Source: Capniomyces stellatus
Taxonomy: Eukaryota > Kickxellomycota > Harpellomycetes > Harpellales > Legeriomycetaceae
Assembly (NCBI GenBank): GCA_001661515.1
Contig: LUVW01000029.1
Span: 276,594-340,593, forward strand
Direction: 5' to 3'
Length of the DNA: 64,000 nt
In this document: positions 33,456-44,808 of the stretch, in pieces
How the letters are laid out: the number at the start of each line of letters is the position of its first letter
Position numbering within the stretch: position 1 is the stretch's first letter
The notes under the pieces: model-generated
Told to the model about the DNA's origin: nothing
What the model saw: the letters and a program-made list of their open reading frames with translations, nothing else
Databases searched by the model: none
Program-made: the position numbers and the translations under genes

Positions 33456-35030
33456 ATGAACACAGAAAAGGGTTATAAAGCTGTTGAGATAGCACAGCCA
33501 GATTCTTTGGCTAAAAGGTAATATAAATGTACGCGCTGCAAAATAAAACAGGCAAACAAACTGGTTGGTACATCTATGCCAGTTATCGAGTACAGTAATT
33601 GTACATTGAATGTTTGTAACATTAGAATAATATTAGCTACATTGAACAAATATGACGGCTTATTGAGGGTGTAGTTGTAACAAACCAAAAAAATAAATAA
33701 ACAAATAAAGGTGAAACAGTAAAGCAAACAATGAATGTATTGAATTTTAGGCTGCTTGGAAAGCTTGTGAATGGAGCTGTGGCAGGGATATCAGGGGTAT
33801 CGATCATTTATCCGCTAGATATCACAAAGACAAGATTGCAAAACCAAAGACCGATGGGAAATGGAAAAATGCCATACAAGGGAGTGTAAGTGTTACAAGT
33901 AGGATAGAAAAAATACAAACCAGTTTGTTGGTAGTAGTATAATAGAAAGATATAAAGTGGCAGAGTTACAAGCAGGTGTGTAAAATGGTAGGTATGACTG
34001 TTTGCGGCAGATTGTGGCAAAGGAAGGGGTTAAAGGGCTATATAGAGGGCTGATACCCAACTTGATTGGTGTGACGCCGGAGAAGGCGATTAAGGTAACG
34101 TAGAAACTGTGGGCGTTCAGATGTAGATAAGGAGATATTTTTACAGAAGGATTTGTACTAAAACGATGTGTGCTGTATGATTGTGAAAAAAAACAAAACA
34201 AAAACGAGTAGCTTGCAGTAAATGATGCAATGAGAGAGGCCTTGTCAAAGAGGCAGGGAGTGAGACAGGATGGGCTGTCGCTTAAAAACGGGATGATAGC
34301 AGGAGGAGCAGCAGGGTTGTGCCAAGTGGTAGCAACAAATCCGATGGAAATAGTGAAGATCCGGCTACAGGTGGCAAACATGGGAGGGAATGTGGGGGGA
34401 GCGCAGCTGAGTGCGAGGCAGGTAGTGGGGCAGCTTGGAATAAGGGGGTTGTACAAGGGTACATTTGCGACGTTGTTGAGGGACGTGCCGTTTTCGATAA
34501 TATTTTTCCCAACCTCATCAATTCTGACAAGAGTTTTTGAAAACCAAAGCAACAAGGGGTCGGAGGTAGAGGCAAACAAGAAGCCAGCTGTGCTGAATGT
34601 GTTTTTGGGCAGTTTGGTGGCAGGAGTTACGGCGGCAGTTGCAGTAACGCCAGCTGATGTGATCAAGACGAGGTTGCAAGCAGGGTGGAAGAGCGGAGGT
34701 GGGGCAGGGGGTGTTGGCGGAGAGCTCAAGGCGGAACAGGCTGGGATTTGGTCGACAGGAAAAGAAGTGATTAGAGCTGAAGGTGTTAGAGGGCTGTTTA
34801 AAGGATCAGTTGCAAGAGCGATGATCACAGCGGTAAGTTGAAGAGCGTTTAGTGCTTGGCGTTTATTTTTATTTTTTATGGCATGTTATTTAGTGTGATG
34901 TTGCGTGATTAGTTTACTAACTTTTTTTTTTAAAAAAAAAACTATTTGTACATTGCTTTTGGTTGTTTAGCCATTGTTTGGGATTGCCCTTGTTACCTAC
35001 GAACTGCAACAGCGTTATTTGGGAATTTAA
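33456..35030 (+). CDS. Mitochondrial carrier, glutamate-carrier (SLC25A22/A18) like
   Basis: Five exons: 33456-33517, 33751-33885, 33992-34094, 34212-34832, 34971-35030 (phases 2, 2, 0, 0), 326 residues. It shows the three-fold carrier signature [21 protein letters not shown] and [11 protein letters not shown], each followed by G-[LY]-[YF]-[KR]-G (GLYRG, GLYKG, GLFKG), so six transmembrane helices in the inner mitochondrial membrane. The block [20 protein letters not shown] matches animal mitochondrial glutamate carriers and the carrier half of the aspartate/glutamate exchanger. There is no N-terminal EF-hand domain, so it is the short type. Substrate is inferred: glutamate import with a proton is most likely; other amino-acid-type carriers are possible. 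The last exon, [19 protein letters not shown], is short and would be lost by frame-only calling. The gene is divergent from the G-patch gene. Confidence 0.92.
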
Positions 35031-35394
35031 AGAAAAAGACATCATGGATAGCAAGACTTAATGACATGACTTTAGAAAACTTGGGTTATGATAACAATAA
35101 TAATAGCTTTTTTGATATATTAATATTTTTTTGGACTTTAGCTTTTTTAGTCTGTTTTTTATTTATTTATAATTGATAAAGGCTGTTTCATTTGATATTT
35201 ATGATTTAAAGAATTCATTGCCCCTTCCTTTTTTTTTTGTTGCTTGAAGAAAACGGTTAAAGAGACCACTCATCAAGATATCTGATTGTAAGTGTAAATA
35301 TAAAGTTATAAGAAAGAGGGAATAAAGCAAAAAAGGGTTGATGAAGCAATATAATAATGAAAAGACAAAAGGGCAAAGTAGGTAAGGGCGAGGA
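35031..35394. other. Convergent spacer
   Basis: Holds the 3' flanks of the carrier gene and the PHD-finger gene. It is T/A-rich; no gene is seen. Confidence 0.6.
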
Positions 35395-38300
35395 TCAGGT
35401 AGTGGATACAAGAGAGTCTTGAAACTGGACGATTTCGGAGGAAAGATTGTCGATTTGGCTAATCAGGCTTTTGACGTTGGACAGGTGGCAATATGCGCAC
35501 TTTATGTTGGGTTGGGGTTTTTTCTTTGATTTTTTAGAGGGTCTTTGGTTGGTTGGGTTGGAGGTGGAGATGAGGATAGAGTTAGCAGAGGATTGGTCGT
35601 CGGTAGGGGTTGAGTCCAGCAGCAGATTCCTGCAAACAGAGCTCTTAGTGTTGAAAAGAGAGGCCTGGGAGCTATCAGGCAATCCACCGCGGCTAAGTGA
35701 TGGGTTGGCAACTGAGTTCTCGTGCTGCTTGTAAACCAACTTGATTTTGGAGCGGGATGAGTTTGAGTCAACTGATGAACTGGCAATAAAGTTCAGTTTC
35801 TGGACAGTGGATGGCGAGTTGGGCGCGGTTTCAGTGGACACGCAGGGGTCGTTCATGTCGTGAGGTAGGACTGGAATGACAGGGTTCAGGCTGGTTGTGT
35901 CAAACTTGGGAACTGCGCTGTAGCTGGGATTGTTGAGTATAGAAAACGCGTTCCTTTTGTCCTGGGTTGGCGTGCTTGGCAGCGAAACTGAGGGTATTTT
36001 CAGTATATTTTCGTCTGGTATTGCATTCAGCTGAGTCCTATTCTGCCTCTGCCTCAGTCCTCCGCCATCGTTTTCAATAACCACATCAACAGTTTGACCT
36101 CCGCCTTTGCCTACAAACTCGTTGCGGTCATCGCAGTGCTGGTGGTCCAAGCCAGGGTTTAAATCGGCGTTGTGGCTGGCTGAGAGACTGTTGCTGCATG
36201 TGCACTGGAGGTACTCTAGCTTGTACTTTTCGATGTCCTTGCTGTTTAGGCCTGTATAGTTGTAGACATCTCTGCTTTCAGCTGCTTCATTCCCGCCACC
36301 GGCACTGTACGAGGTGGCTGCACCTGATTTCTTTCTTTTTCGCTTTCCATCCACCGCACGACTTTCGTCAACAACAACATTACTTGTGCTTTCGCTGTCC
36401 AACATGTTGCTGGAGTCAGGGGTTGAGTCGTAGTTAAGCAACCCACTCAGCTCGCCCCAGATCAACATTTCGCCTTCCAGTTCGCTCTGCTTGCTCTCGA
36501 GCCACTCAACCAGCTGTTTGCTGCGTCTGATCATGTCGTTTACTGAGGCTCTGGCTGGCGGAAACTTGATCTTGATCGATGTTTCCTGGTTGTTTGAGCT
36601 GGCCAAACTCTGCATGCTTCTCCACTGCATATGTTGAGACATTGCTATCCCTACTGTTGATTGGTGGTATGTTGATTGGTCAATATCCAACCCTGCATCG
36701 TTACTGGTATTACTTGGCCTAGAAGCCGTATTTGAATTTGAATTTGAATTTGAATTTGCGTTTGAGTTAGAGCTTGAATTAGGATTTGTGTTTGTGTTTG
36801 TGTTTGACCGACTTCTAAATCCAGTTTGTTGGATTGGTGTTGATAGAAATACCGATGCTGAAACCAAGGCCGAGTTTGGTGTCGAATTCGATACCATGTT
36901 TGGGTTTATGCTGATGTTTAGATTGGTCTTTGAACTATAACTGTTGCTGGGATTGGCGTTGGCGTTTACATTTACATTTACATTTTTATTTACACTCACA
37001 CTTACTCCTGAGTTTATGTTTGGACTGTCGGCATAGTTTGATCTTGTTCGCTTTCTTGTGTTGTATCTCTCGTAGTCGCTGAAGTTTTCAAAATCCAAAA
37101 GCTCCTGCTTCTCGCCCCCCGCCACCCGCACACTACTTGCCACATCATCATCCATGATTTTACCCTTTTCGTTTCTGTTCCCTTCTTCTTTCTCCCCACT
37201 CTTTTCTACTTTCTCTATTCCCATTCCCATTTCCATATCCACTTCCATATTTATTCCAGTTTCCATATCCTCAAGTTTTGTTTTTGTCTTTGTCTTTGAC
37301 TTTGACTCTGCTGCTGGGCTTCCACTTCCAGAGTCCTGCTGACTTTGCCCTGCCTCTCTACCCTCCCTACCCCTGTTCTTACTGGGTTTACTTTCCTCCT
37401 GCCCACCAGCATCATCACAGTCGCTTGTTTCCTCAGCCTCAGCCTCAACATCTGTTTTGGCTGCGTGCCTGCTACTTGCTCTCGTGGGTTTACTGATTTT
37501 CAGCCCCTCTTTACTATCCTTACTCGAGTGCTCGTCTTTCAAACCAGCCTCCCTGTCCTCCTCATCCCCATCTTGACTGCCTTTGTTTTCTCTGCCTCCT
37601 CGTGCTTTCTGTTGTGTTTTCAGGCTTTCCTTAATTGCCAATTCCAGTTCAATATCTTCGTTTATTCCCCTCTCCACTTTTCTCCTTCCTTTCAGCCTCT
37701 TGCTCTCATTGATGCTCGAGTTGCTGCTGGTGTTTCCGCTTTCTTTAACTCCCACTTTACTTCCCCCTAAGTTACCATCTGCTTCGTCTTCACTCTCATA
37801 GTTTCTTTTCCCCTTTCTGTTATGTCTATCTCTATCTCTTTCCCTATCTCTATCCTTTTCTTGCCCCTGCAATACCACCCCCGCACCTCCACCTCCATTC
37901 CCGCTAATCCCCATCGCCCCAAGCCCATCTTTTCCTTTCCCTCTTCCATGGCTCCCCCCAATCGCTGATAATGCTGCTGTTGCTGCCATCGCCGCCTTTC
38001 GCACCCCCGTTGTTACACTAGTGCTCCATAGCTCTGCCTCTCTTGCCAATACCACCCCGCGCGGTAATTGGTTTATGTACGGGTGGTCCTCACTTTTACA
38101 CTCTTCACAGTAGTATAACTCTGGAATGTTTCTCTCATCCCTAATCCCCACACACAATGTATGCTGCCAAACTTGACAATCCTCGCACTGTATCATCATT
38201 TCTCCATCATCTATAACACATATTTTGTAATTCATATTGTAATCCATATTCTTATTCTTATTCTACTTGCTCCTGGGCTACTCTCTGTCATTACACTCCA

Positions 38301-39036
38301 TTCTACCCTAAATACCATCCCCCCCCCCCCCCCTCTTTTTTNNNNNNNNCCCCCCCCCCCCCCCCCCCTATATTTTATGTATATATCTCTCCTTTAAACC
38401 ACCAAACTTACTCTTGTTACCACACATGCACCGAACCGTCCCATCCCCATCTCCACTCTCCATACTGTCTACATGATCTCCCTTTAGTTTATCCCTCTCA
38501 CTCTTATCCTGTCTTTTTTTCCCCTTACTCTGCCCATTTTTGCTGTACCCTTTCCCTATTTTACTATTCTTGTACGCGTTGTAGCTTGCCCCATTCTTTT
38601 CCTTTTTTCTCTGTCCCAATATGGCTGCTTCCTTTTCTCCATCCTTTCTCCTTTCTCTCTCCTTTGCATTACTCTTCTCACCTTCCACGTCACTTTCCTT
38701 ATCGCCCTGCTTCACCTTGGCTAAACTTTTATCCTCCTTGCTCTTTTTCTCTAAATGCCTTCGGCTAGTTCGCCGACTTTGCCCCAACAGATAGCTCTCC
38801 TCAGTTTCATCCTCATTTCCCTCAACAGTTGACTGTTCGCTCCTATTTTCCTCCCCCGAATTATCCGCTTTATCTTCTACCTTTTCTCTTTCGTTTTTAC
38901 CAACCAAACTGCTTTTTTGGGCGCCTTTTCTCTGTGTCTCCAAGCCCAATTCCTCCTCTGTTTTTTCATAAACTCTTTCTGAATCCAAATATTTGGCTGG
39001 TTTTACCCGCCTTCTCCCAGGTGACAGTGTCTGCAT
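35395..39036 (-). CDS. PHD-finger chromatin protein, Cti6-like
   Basis: Exons 39036-38412 and 38210-35395 (phase 1), 1146 residues. The single PHD finger is split by the intron: exon 1 ends VRCMCGNK and exon 2 begins NDGEMMIQCEDCQVWQHTLC, followed by VGI...YYCEECK. This gives the complete C-x-C, C-x2-C, H-x2-C, C-x2-C ligand set, as in Cti6 and related fungal PHD proteins that read histone H3 K4 methylation for Rpd3-type deacetylase complexes. Exon 1 is highly charged. After the PHD the protein is mostly low complexity (acidic/basic patches, Asn-Val and Asn-Ser runs). The C-terminal end has a C-x2-C-H motif (KCAYCHLSNVKSLISQIDNL) and a short coiled coil. The intron contains an N gap in poly-C. 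The downstream ATG at 38247 lies in the intron and would lose the first two zinc ligands. Role beyond chromatin reading is inference. Confidence 0.82.
38319..38368. other. Poly-C tract with assembly gap in the PHD-gene intron
   Basis: C at 38319-38333, then TC and a short T run, eight N at 38342-38349, then C at 38350-38368. It lies inside the intron 38211-38411; real length is unknown. Confidence 0.95.
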
Positions 39037-40692
39037 TACCTCACTTTTTTCTATTCCTCTACAATCCTATTCCCTATTTTGTTCACACCGTTTGCACATT
39101 TGTTATTTTCAAATCTCGTAAATTCTTCACTCATATATCATGGCACATTAAAACACCAAGTCAAACATCAACCCGTTGCTTTTACTCCTCTACTTTTATA
39201 ATTTTGCACTTTACAAAGCACACTCTCAGAAAAGTAGTCGCAGCTTTTTCATATTCTTGGCCAGTATTCAGCATCTTTTTTTTTGAATCAGTGTTAGTGC
39301 CAACTGCCCTACCAGTGCTTTCAACCCCATCAACCTGGAATTTGCGCAAACACGCGTGGCTGTGTTTATTCCATTCTCTTTTCTGCTTTAGCTATGGTAT
39401 CTTTGTGAATTCACTTTTAATAGCTACTATTAACTAGCACCATTAATCCCTTTGCACAATTTAAAAAAAAAGTGATAAATTCCTCTGCTGAACAGTTTCT
39501 TTGATTAGCCTTTTTATCAAAGCGTATTGTCACTAAAGTGCCGCTAAGAGTGGGGTTTGACTTTGTACTTTTTCGTGCCAATGCTTATTTACAATAATGA
39601 AACAGTTTTTTTTTCTTTTACCTTTTCGAGTCTCCTGGATTTAAAAAACCAAACTGGCCTGCTTATATTGCATCAAAATACACGTTTGGTTGTTAAAAGC
39701 GAGTTGCTGTAAGTTTGTGTATTATGTGTGTCTCTTTGTGTGTCTCTGTGTATGCGTATATCTGTGTGTATGTGTGTCTGTTTAAATAAATAAAAAGATA
39801 ACTGTAAGAAGCAGATTTCGAAATTTTAATTGTGTCGCATTGGGATTTGCCTTTCCAATCAGACTTTTCTTTGTTGTAAATAACGTACAAAGCTTTTATT
39901 GCTGACTTGTATCTAGATAAAATACTATAGAACTCGCGAAAGTCGTATACCCGAGTATTTTGCTGAAATATTAAAGTGAAATGCGCTAAAATGCAATTTC
40001 AACAAAAAGTAATCTAAAATTCGGGCTGATTTTTTGTATTCATGGAAACTTTTATATAATCCCAAGCAATTTTAATTAATTAATTCGTTTTCTGAAAAAG
40101 CAATCTCCTTGTTTACATATTCACAAATTGGATTAAAAGAAAAAAAAGTACAAAAAGAAGAAAAAAAAAGTCTAGATAAAGCAACCATTTACTTTTTTTA
40201 TTTCATTCCCTTGATGGCTTAAACTTTGTTGGTGCTAAACCTTGCTATTTTTTGAAAAGGCCAAAGTTTCTCGGACTTCATTCGCTTTGGGTTAGATAAT
40301 TTTCCAATATAATAATCTATTGAACCAATAACCATTAATAATCTGCAGCATATTCCAACCAAGTGTTTTTTAACCGTCAACTGTATTAATTCTGAACAAG
40401 TTTCACCAAACTCATTAAACCAACTCTTAAGCAAAACTCTCAAGTAGTACTAGGAGTTTTGCCTAAACACAAAAAACCGGCGTTGGTAGAGTAAATAAGT
40501 ATCAAGATTAAATAAATATACATATAATATGTGTAAAAAGTAGAATAAAGCACAGCAAAGTCTAAAAGTAATTTTAAAAAAAAACTCAACAGAAAAAAAA
40601 GGAAAAAGGAAAAAGGAAAAAGGAAAAAGGAAAACATAATCTAAAAAACATAATCTAAAAAACTAAAATGAATACTCGTCTAATCCAAGCTT
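39037..40692. other. Intergenic region with simple repeats
   Basis: A GT-rich microsatellite (TGTGTGTCT units) lies at 39715-39780 and a 7-bp GGAAAAA repeat at 40600-40634. The PHD-gene promoter should be in the first few hundred bases. Apart from the doubtful frame at 40219-40454, no coding sequence is seen. Confidence 0.5.
40219..40454 (-). CDS. Possible terminal exon of an unknown small protein
   Basis: A minus-strand frame reads LLKSWFNEFGETCSELIQLT ... GSIDYYIGKLSNPKRMK ... KIARFSTNKV then stop. Its composition (Trp, Cys, mixed charge) looks more protein-like than the surrounding AT-rich shadows, and a CTCCTAG acceptor lies just upstream at about 40455. There is no ATG in the expected place and no recognised family. 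It is downstream of FEX on the same strand. It could be the last exon of a short gene or noise. Confidence 0.22.
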
Positions 40693-42331
40693 TTAGCAGT
40701 CTGGGCTATCAAAGGGAAATTTTTTGTGACTGTAGAACGCTGCAAACGTAGCAAGCACAACTATCTGCGATAAGATTACCGAAATAGAAAAGTAAGTATA
40801 TTTTTTAATGACACCCTGCCGCATAACCAGCTCTGAAACAAAAGTTGAAACGGTACTAAGACTGCCACAAAACCCGCTCGTGATTCCGTACTTTAAAATC
40901 ACACAAACTTTGGGATTTTCTACTTTATAGCGGATGCAAAACACAACTGCTGCAATAAGACTCGCACTGACGTTACATAAAAGGGTTCCATACGGTAAAG
41001 TCATATACTTTGTGTTGAGCAGCGTCCCCAACCTCCACCGCAACAAAGAGCCCAATGGTCCAAACGATAAAGCCAATAGCACTTTAATAAACTTTGTCGA
41101 AAGTTCGTCTTCATTACTCCTAATTATTACGTACACCACAATAAAAATGTATAGAAGCCACCCCAAAACACACAGAAACAGCTCTAAAAGCGTCTTGAAA
41201 TTGCTTTGACCACATCCACAAGAAGCTTCTCGATCACCAGACCCTAAATTTATGTTTAAACCCATCGTCTATGTGTTTAGCGGTCATTTTTGTTTTGTTC
41301 TGAATTTTTTGGAATTAAATCTGTTGCAAAAACTTGGCTTTCCGCTTCATTCGCAGATTTTAATATTCAAAATACTCGGTCTGAATTCAGTTAATGGATA
41401 TATACATGTATATATATGTTCATACAACTTTACAGGTTTTTTTATTTTATTTTTCAACACAAAGTGGATAGGTTTGGTAATAACTTACCTTGGTCGTTTG
41501 GAGTTTGTGCTACCAGTGCTTCAGATTGGCTCGATGTTGAGCTTTGAGGGAGGGCATCAGCATCCCTGGAATTACCGGCTACACTAAGTATTGAGCTAGA
41601 CTCATTGGGAGTTGAAGTAACACATGATCGAATGTAGTAAGACTTTAGCCCAATAAGCCCAGAGCTGAAATGTCTCCCTAAAACAAAGAAACACAACTCG
41701 CCAGCTATGTTAACCACGATATGAGAGATCGTGTTCAGAATCTATTCCAGTTGTTTTCAAGTAGTTTTGAATTCAAAAGTCTATTTAGTAGCCACTTTGG
41801 CAACTGACAATGGGTCTGGTTAAATAGAACCAATAGCATAAAACACCATATATTAGTTTCAGTTTCGCATTTCTAATTAATCACATACCCTGTGATTTAC
41901 TGGATAGTCGGGGGAATTAAAGCCAAATATTTCGCCTGCTATATCTATCTGCCAAGCAGAAAAAGTCGTCAGAGAGCCGCATAAGCCTATTGTCAAGCCT
42001 TTGTACAAGGGCTCGGAGCTACGTTTGGATTTAATGCAGTTTTAGTAAACGCGCACTGGTATTTCCGATATGCAATGATGTGGCAATATAATGGATACAT
42101 ATATCCCTATTTTTACCAGTTTGTAAGGATAGACCTCGCTTCAATCGCAGCACCCATAATAAAGCAGCCAAGAATTTGGGCATAAAACAGACCATAAACT
42201 ATACTTCCTCTATAGCTAAAATCGAACACCATTAACTGTCTAATTAACACACCAATTAAGGTCCAGAAAGTAATGCTTCCCGAATTGTCGATAAAAGATA
42301 TCACCCTCTTTGTTCTTGAAACCGGAGCCAT
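40693..42331 (-). CDS. FEX1: Fluoride export channel (FEX/CrcB), two-domain eukaryotic type
   Basis: Four exons: 42331-42117, 42018-41889, 41741-41489, 41243-40693 (phases 2, 0, 1; all GT-AG), 382 residues, the size of yeast FEX. FEX proteins are plasma-membrane channels that let fluoride leak out of the cytosol. Two homologous four-helix halves are visible. Domain 1 has IGVLIRQLMVF, LFYAQILGCFIMG, GLCGSLTTFSAW and GRHF. Domain 2 has FGPLGSLLRWRLGTLLN, PYGTLLCNVSAS and GFCGSLSTVSTFVSE. A Ser-rich linker of about 70 residues joins them. GxCGSxTTFS-type pore motifs are intact in both halves. In domain 1 the residue where most family members have Asn (AN..G or VN..G) reads Gln (AQILG), while domain 2 keeps Asn, which suits the known asymmetry of eukaryotic FEX, where one pore is degenerate. 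The ATG at 41265 (MGLNINL) is intronic. Confidence 0.92.
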
Positions 42332-43441
42332 GTTATTTTATTTTTAATCCTTAAAGTGTGCTCCTTCTCTTCGCCTTCTTCCTTTGCCTCCCTCTTCTAT
42401 TCCACTAACAAAGCAATATCGGCTGCCTTTATAAAGTGTGGTATTTCCGGTTCTACGTTTCTTTGATGTTTTTACTAAAAGGATACTGCTTAGGCTTCAT
42501 ATTATTGTGTGTGTGTTTTATTTTATAGATATATCTGCTCGCTTTGTTTGTGAATGGACCTGCTTGTAGAGTAAATACCTGTCGCAATCACTTTAGCACT
42601 GTGATACAACCATAAATGCCGTCCAATTTCTGTTTTTGTTGTTTCTAAATGGTTTTACCACACTTTCTTTAGCTAAATTCTGTCAAGTTATTATATTCAA
42701 GAAAGTAAAGAATAAAAAGTGAACGAGACTAAATATCAATTAAATTAATGACTTTGTAAACTATCAAATTCAGGCCAAAAGGTCAATAACAGCTAAAATT
42801 GGAATTAGTTGGGCTGAGGTAGATTTAATAAAAGAAAATAAATTAGCAATCTATGGGCTGCTAGTATTCTCAGTATTGATTATTGTTTTGATTTTAGTTT
42901 CAACTAGTCTACTTTAACATAATTGTATTGTACTAGTGTTGGTAAACTTTTGAATTTTCTATCTCATTGAAGTTGAACTTTTTTATCATTGTGACCAAAG
43001 GTAAAGAAAGTGCAAAAACAAAATCGCAATAGCAAAACAAAAATAAAAAATTGCCAATTTTCAAGGTGGAAAAAAAAAAAAAAGTCAACTACTAACCAAG
43101 TAGAGTCAATTGAGCCTAATCAACAGCGAATGGAAGATTTTTAATAATCAATTTAAAGATAAAAAACGTTTTATATTTCCATTATTTACTGCTACGGATT
43201 TAGCTGGACTTGGTAGCGAGTTGTAATTTTTTTTTTGAATGGGGGGGGTTATTTACTGATTCACAAACTCGATTTAATTATAACGATTACAATTTTTAAT
43301 CGATTAGAAATAAAACTAGTCCACGCCATTTACTCTTTTTTTTTAATACATTTTCTTGATTTGCATTTTGATCTCAATTGTCAAAACAAAGGAGAGTGAA
43401 TAACTTGGCTAGACAAATATAAAAAGGAATTTATATTTACA
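42332..43441. other. Divergent intergenic region
   Basis: Upstream regions of FEX (-) and mitochondrial uS5 (+). It has a short GT run near 42502-42512 and a G8 run near 43243. No gene is seen. Confidence 0.55.
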
Positions 43442-44483
43442 ATGTCGATGATCTTTAGAAACAATTTGCTAACCAGATTGACAAGTAAGTATCAATCTAC
43501 TTTACAAAACTTTATCCAATAATCGGTCTTGAGCTGTTGTGATGTATTTGTTTATGGATTTCTTGGTTAGGTGTGATTTGTATAGAATGGATTATTAATA
43601 TTTACTTTTGGGTGTAATCCGTTGAATAGGTCTGCGTGGATTCTCTACCACGGGTTTGGCGAGTAAAAGCCGAATGGTTCCGATCTCGGAGGTTGGCAGA
43701 TTTCCAGATCTGTCAAAGATCGATCCAGTTTATGATGACATTAATGAAAACGATTCAATTATTGATCTATGGAGAAAGCAGCTGATAAAGCAAAAGTCTG
43801 TTGATTCAGACGCTTCGAAAGAATCAATTGACAAAGCTTTGAAAGAGAAGCACAATTTAACATATCCAAAAGCACTCGATCGCATTCCTTTCCAGCCTAA
43901 TGAACTATTGGAGAACAACGATTTGGCCTCAGGCGAAGACTTGGTTTGGTCCAAAGAACTTGGGATTTCATATGAAGATTTTAGTAACTTGACATCGAAG
44001 GTTATCCTGGTTAGGAGAACAGTACAAATGACCCGTAAAGGAAAGATTCCATCGATGACAGTTATGGTTGTTGTTGGAAACTGCAGGGGAAGTGCAGGGT
44101 ATGGGGAGGGCAAAGACTCGGACGTTCCTAGAGCAATTGTAAAGGCGACTAGAAAAGCAATTAAAAACATGCAATACTTTCCAAGATACGACGAAAGGAC
44201 CTTGTATCATGACATCTACCACAAATTCAAGGCGAGCAAGCTGTACTTTTGGACCCGTAGACCAGGGTTTGGTTGCAGAGTAAACCCCGTGATCCATGAG
44301 ATTTGTAAATGTATTGGCATCAACGACCTTGCCTCCAAGTGCCGTGGTTCTAGAAACCCACTAAATGTGGTTAAAGGCACCTTTGAAGCCTTTGCATCCC
44401 AAAAGCTGCCTGAAACCATTGCTCGATCACGAGGAATTCGACTGGTAGATGTCAACCACACATACTATGGTGGCGACTCGTAG
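43442..44483 (+). CDS. MRPS5: Mitochondrial small ribosomal subunit protein uS5m
   Basis: Exons 43442-43484 and 43630-44483 (phase 1), 298 residues. The N-terminus MSMIFRNNLLTRLTSLRGFS is rich in Arg, Ser and hydrophobics and lacks acid, as in a mitochondrial presequence. The S5 dsRNA-binding-like domain is clear: VRRTVQMTRKGKIPSMTVMV, VGNCRGSAGYGEGKDSDVPR, then AIVKATRKAIKNM, followed by the S5 C-domain (RPGFGCRVNPVIHEICKCIG and KGTFEAFASQKLPETIARSR). The two glycine turns expected of S5 are present. It acts in the mitochondrial 37S/28S subunit near the decoding centre. Exon 1 is only 43 nt and carries the start and targeting signal. The internal ATG/TTG region at 43656 would drop the presequence. 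Confidence 0.93.
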
Positions 44484-44808
44484 ATTTTACTTTTACTTTT
44501 ACTTTTACTTTTACTTTAAATACAATATTTACTCTAGCTTTATATAACAACAAGTTTCTACTTTTTGTGTCCTCATCTCACGTTTAATCAAATAATAAAA
44601 GTACACAAACGCGAACCCACAACCAGGCGCCATCAATTCAGTGTCGTGTTTAGTGTCATTAATTTAGTGTCATCAGTTCAGTGTCGTATTTAATGTCATG
44701 GTTTACTAAGGTTCTAAAGCAAAATCAATAATATATTTTATTGTAAACATACTGGAACATCAAAAAAATAGTGATAGATATCAGAAAAAGTAAATCGATA
44801 GCCACCAG
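44484..44808. repeat. Convergent spacer with (TTTTAC)n and GTGTC-type repeats
   Basis: (TTTTAC)n occupies 44485-44516 straight after the uS5m stop codon. Imperfect units of TCAGTGTCGTGTTTAGTGTCAT type lie at about 44637-44700. There are no genes. Both polyadenylation sites must be here. Confidence 0.8.

Noticed and set aside
33893..34828. 311-codon minus-strand frame
   Set aside because: It is antisense to the mitochondrial carrier, whose three signature motifs are intact on the plus strand.
41244..41265. FEX start at MGLNINL
   Set aside because: Intronic; the first FEX domain lies upstream in three more exons in correct phase.
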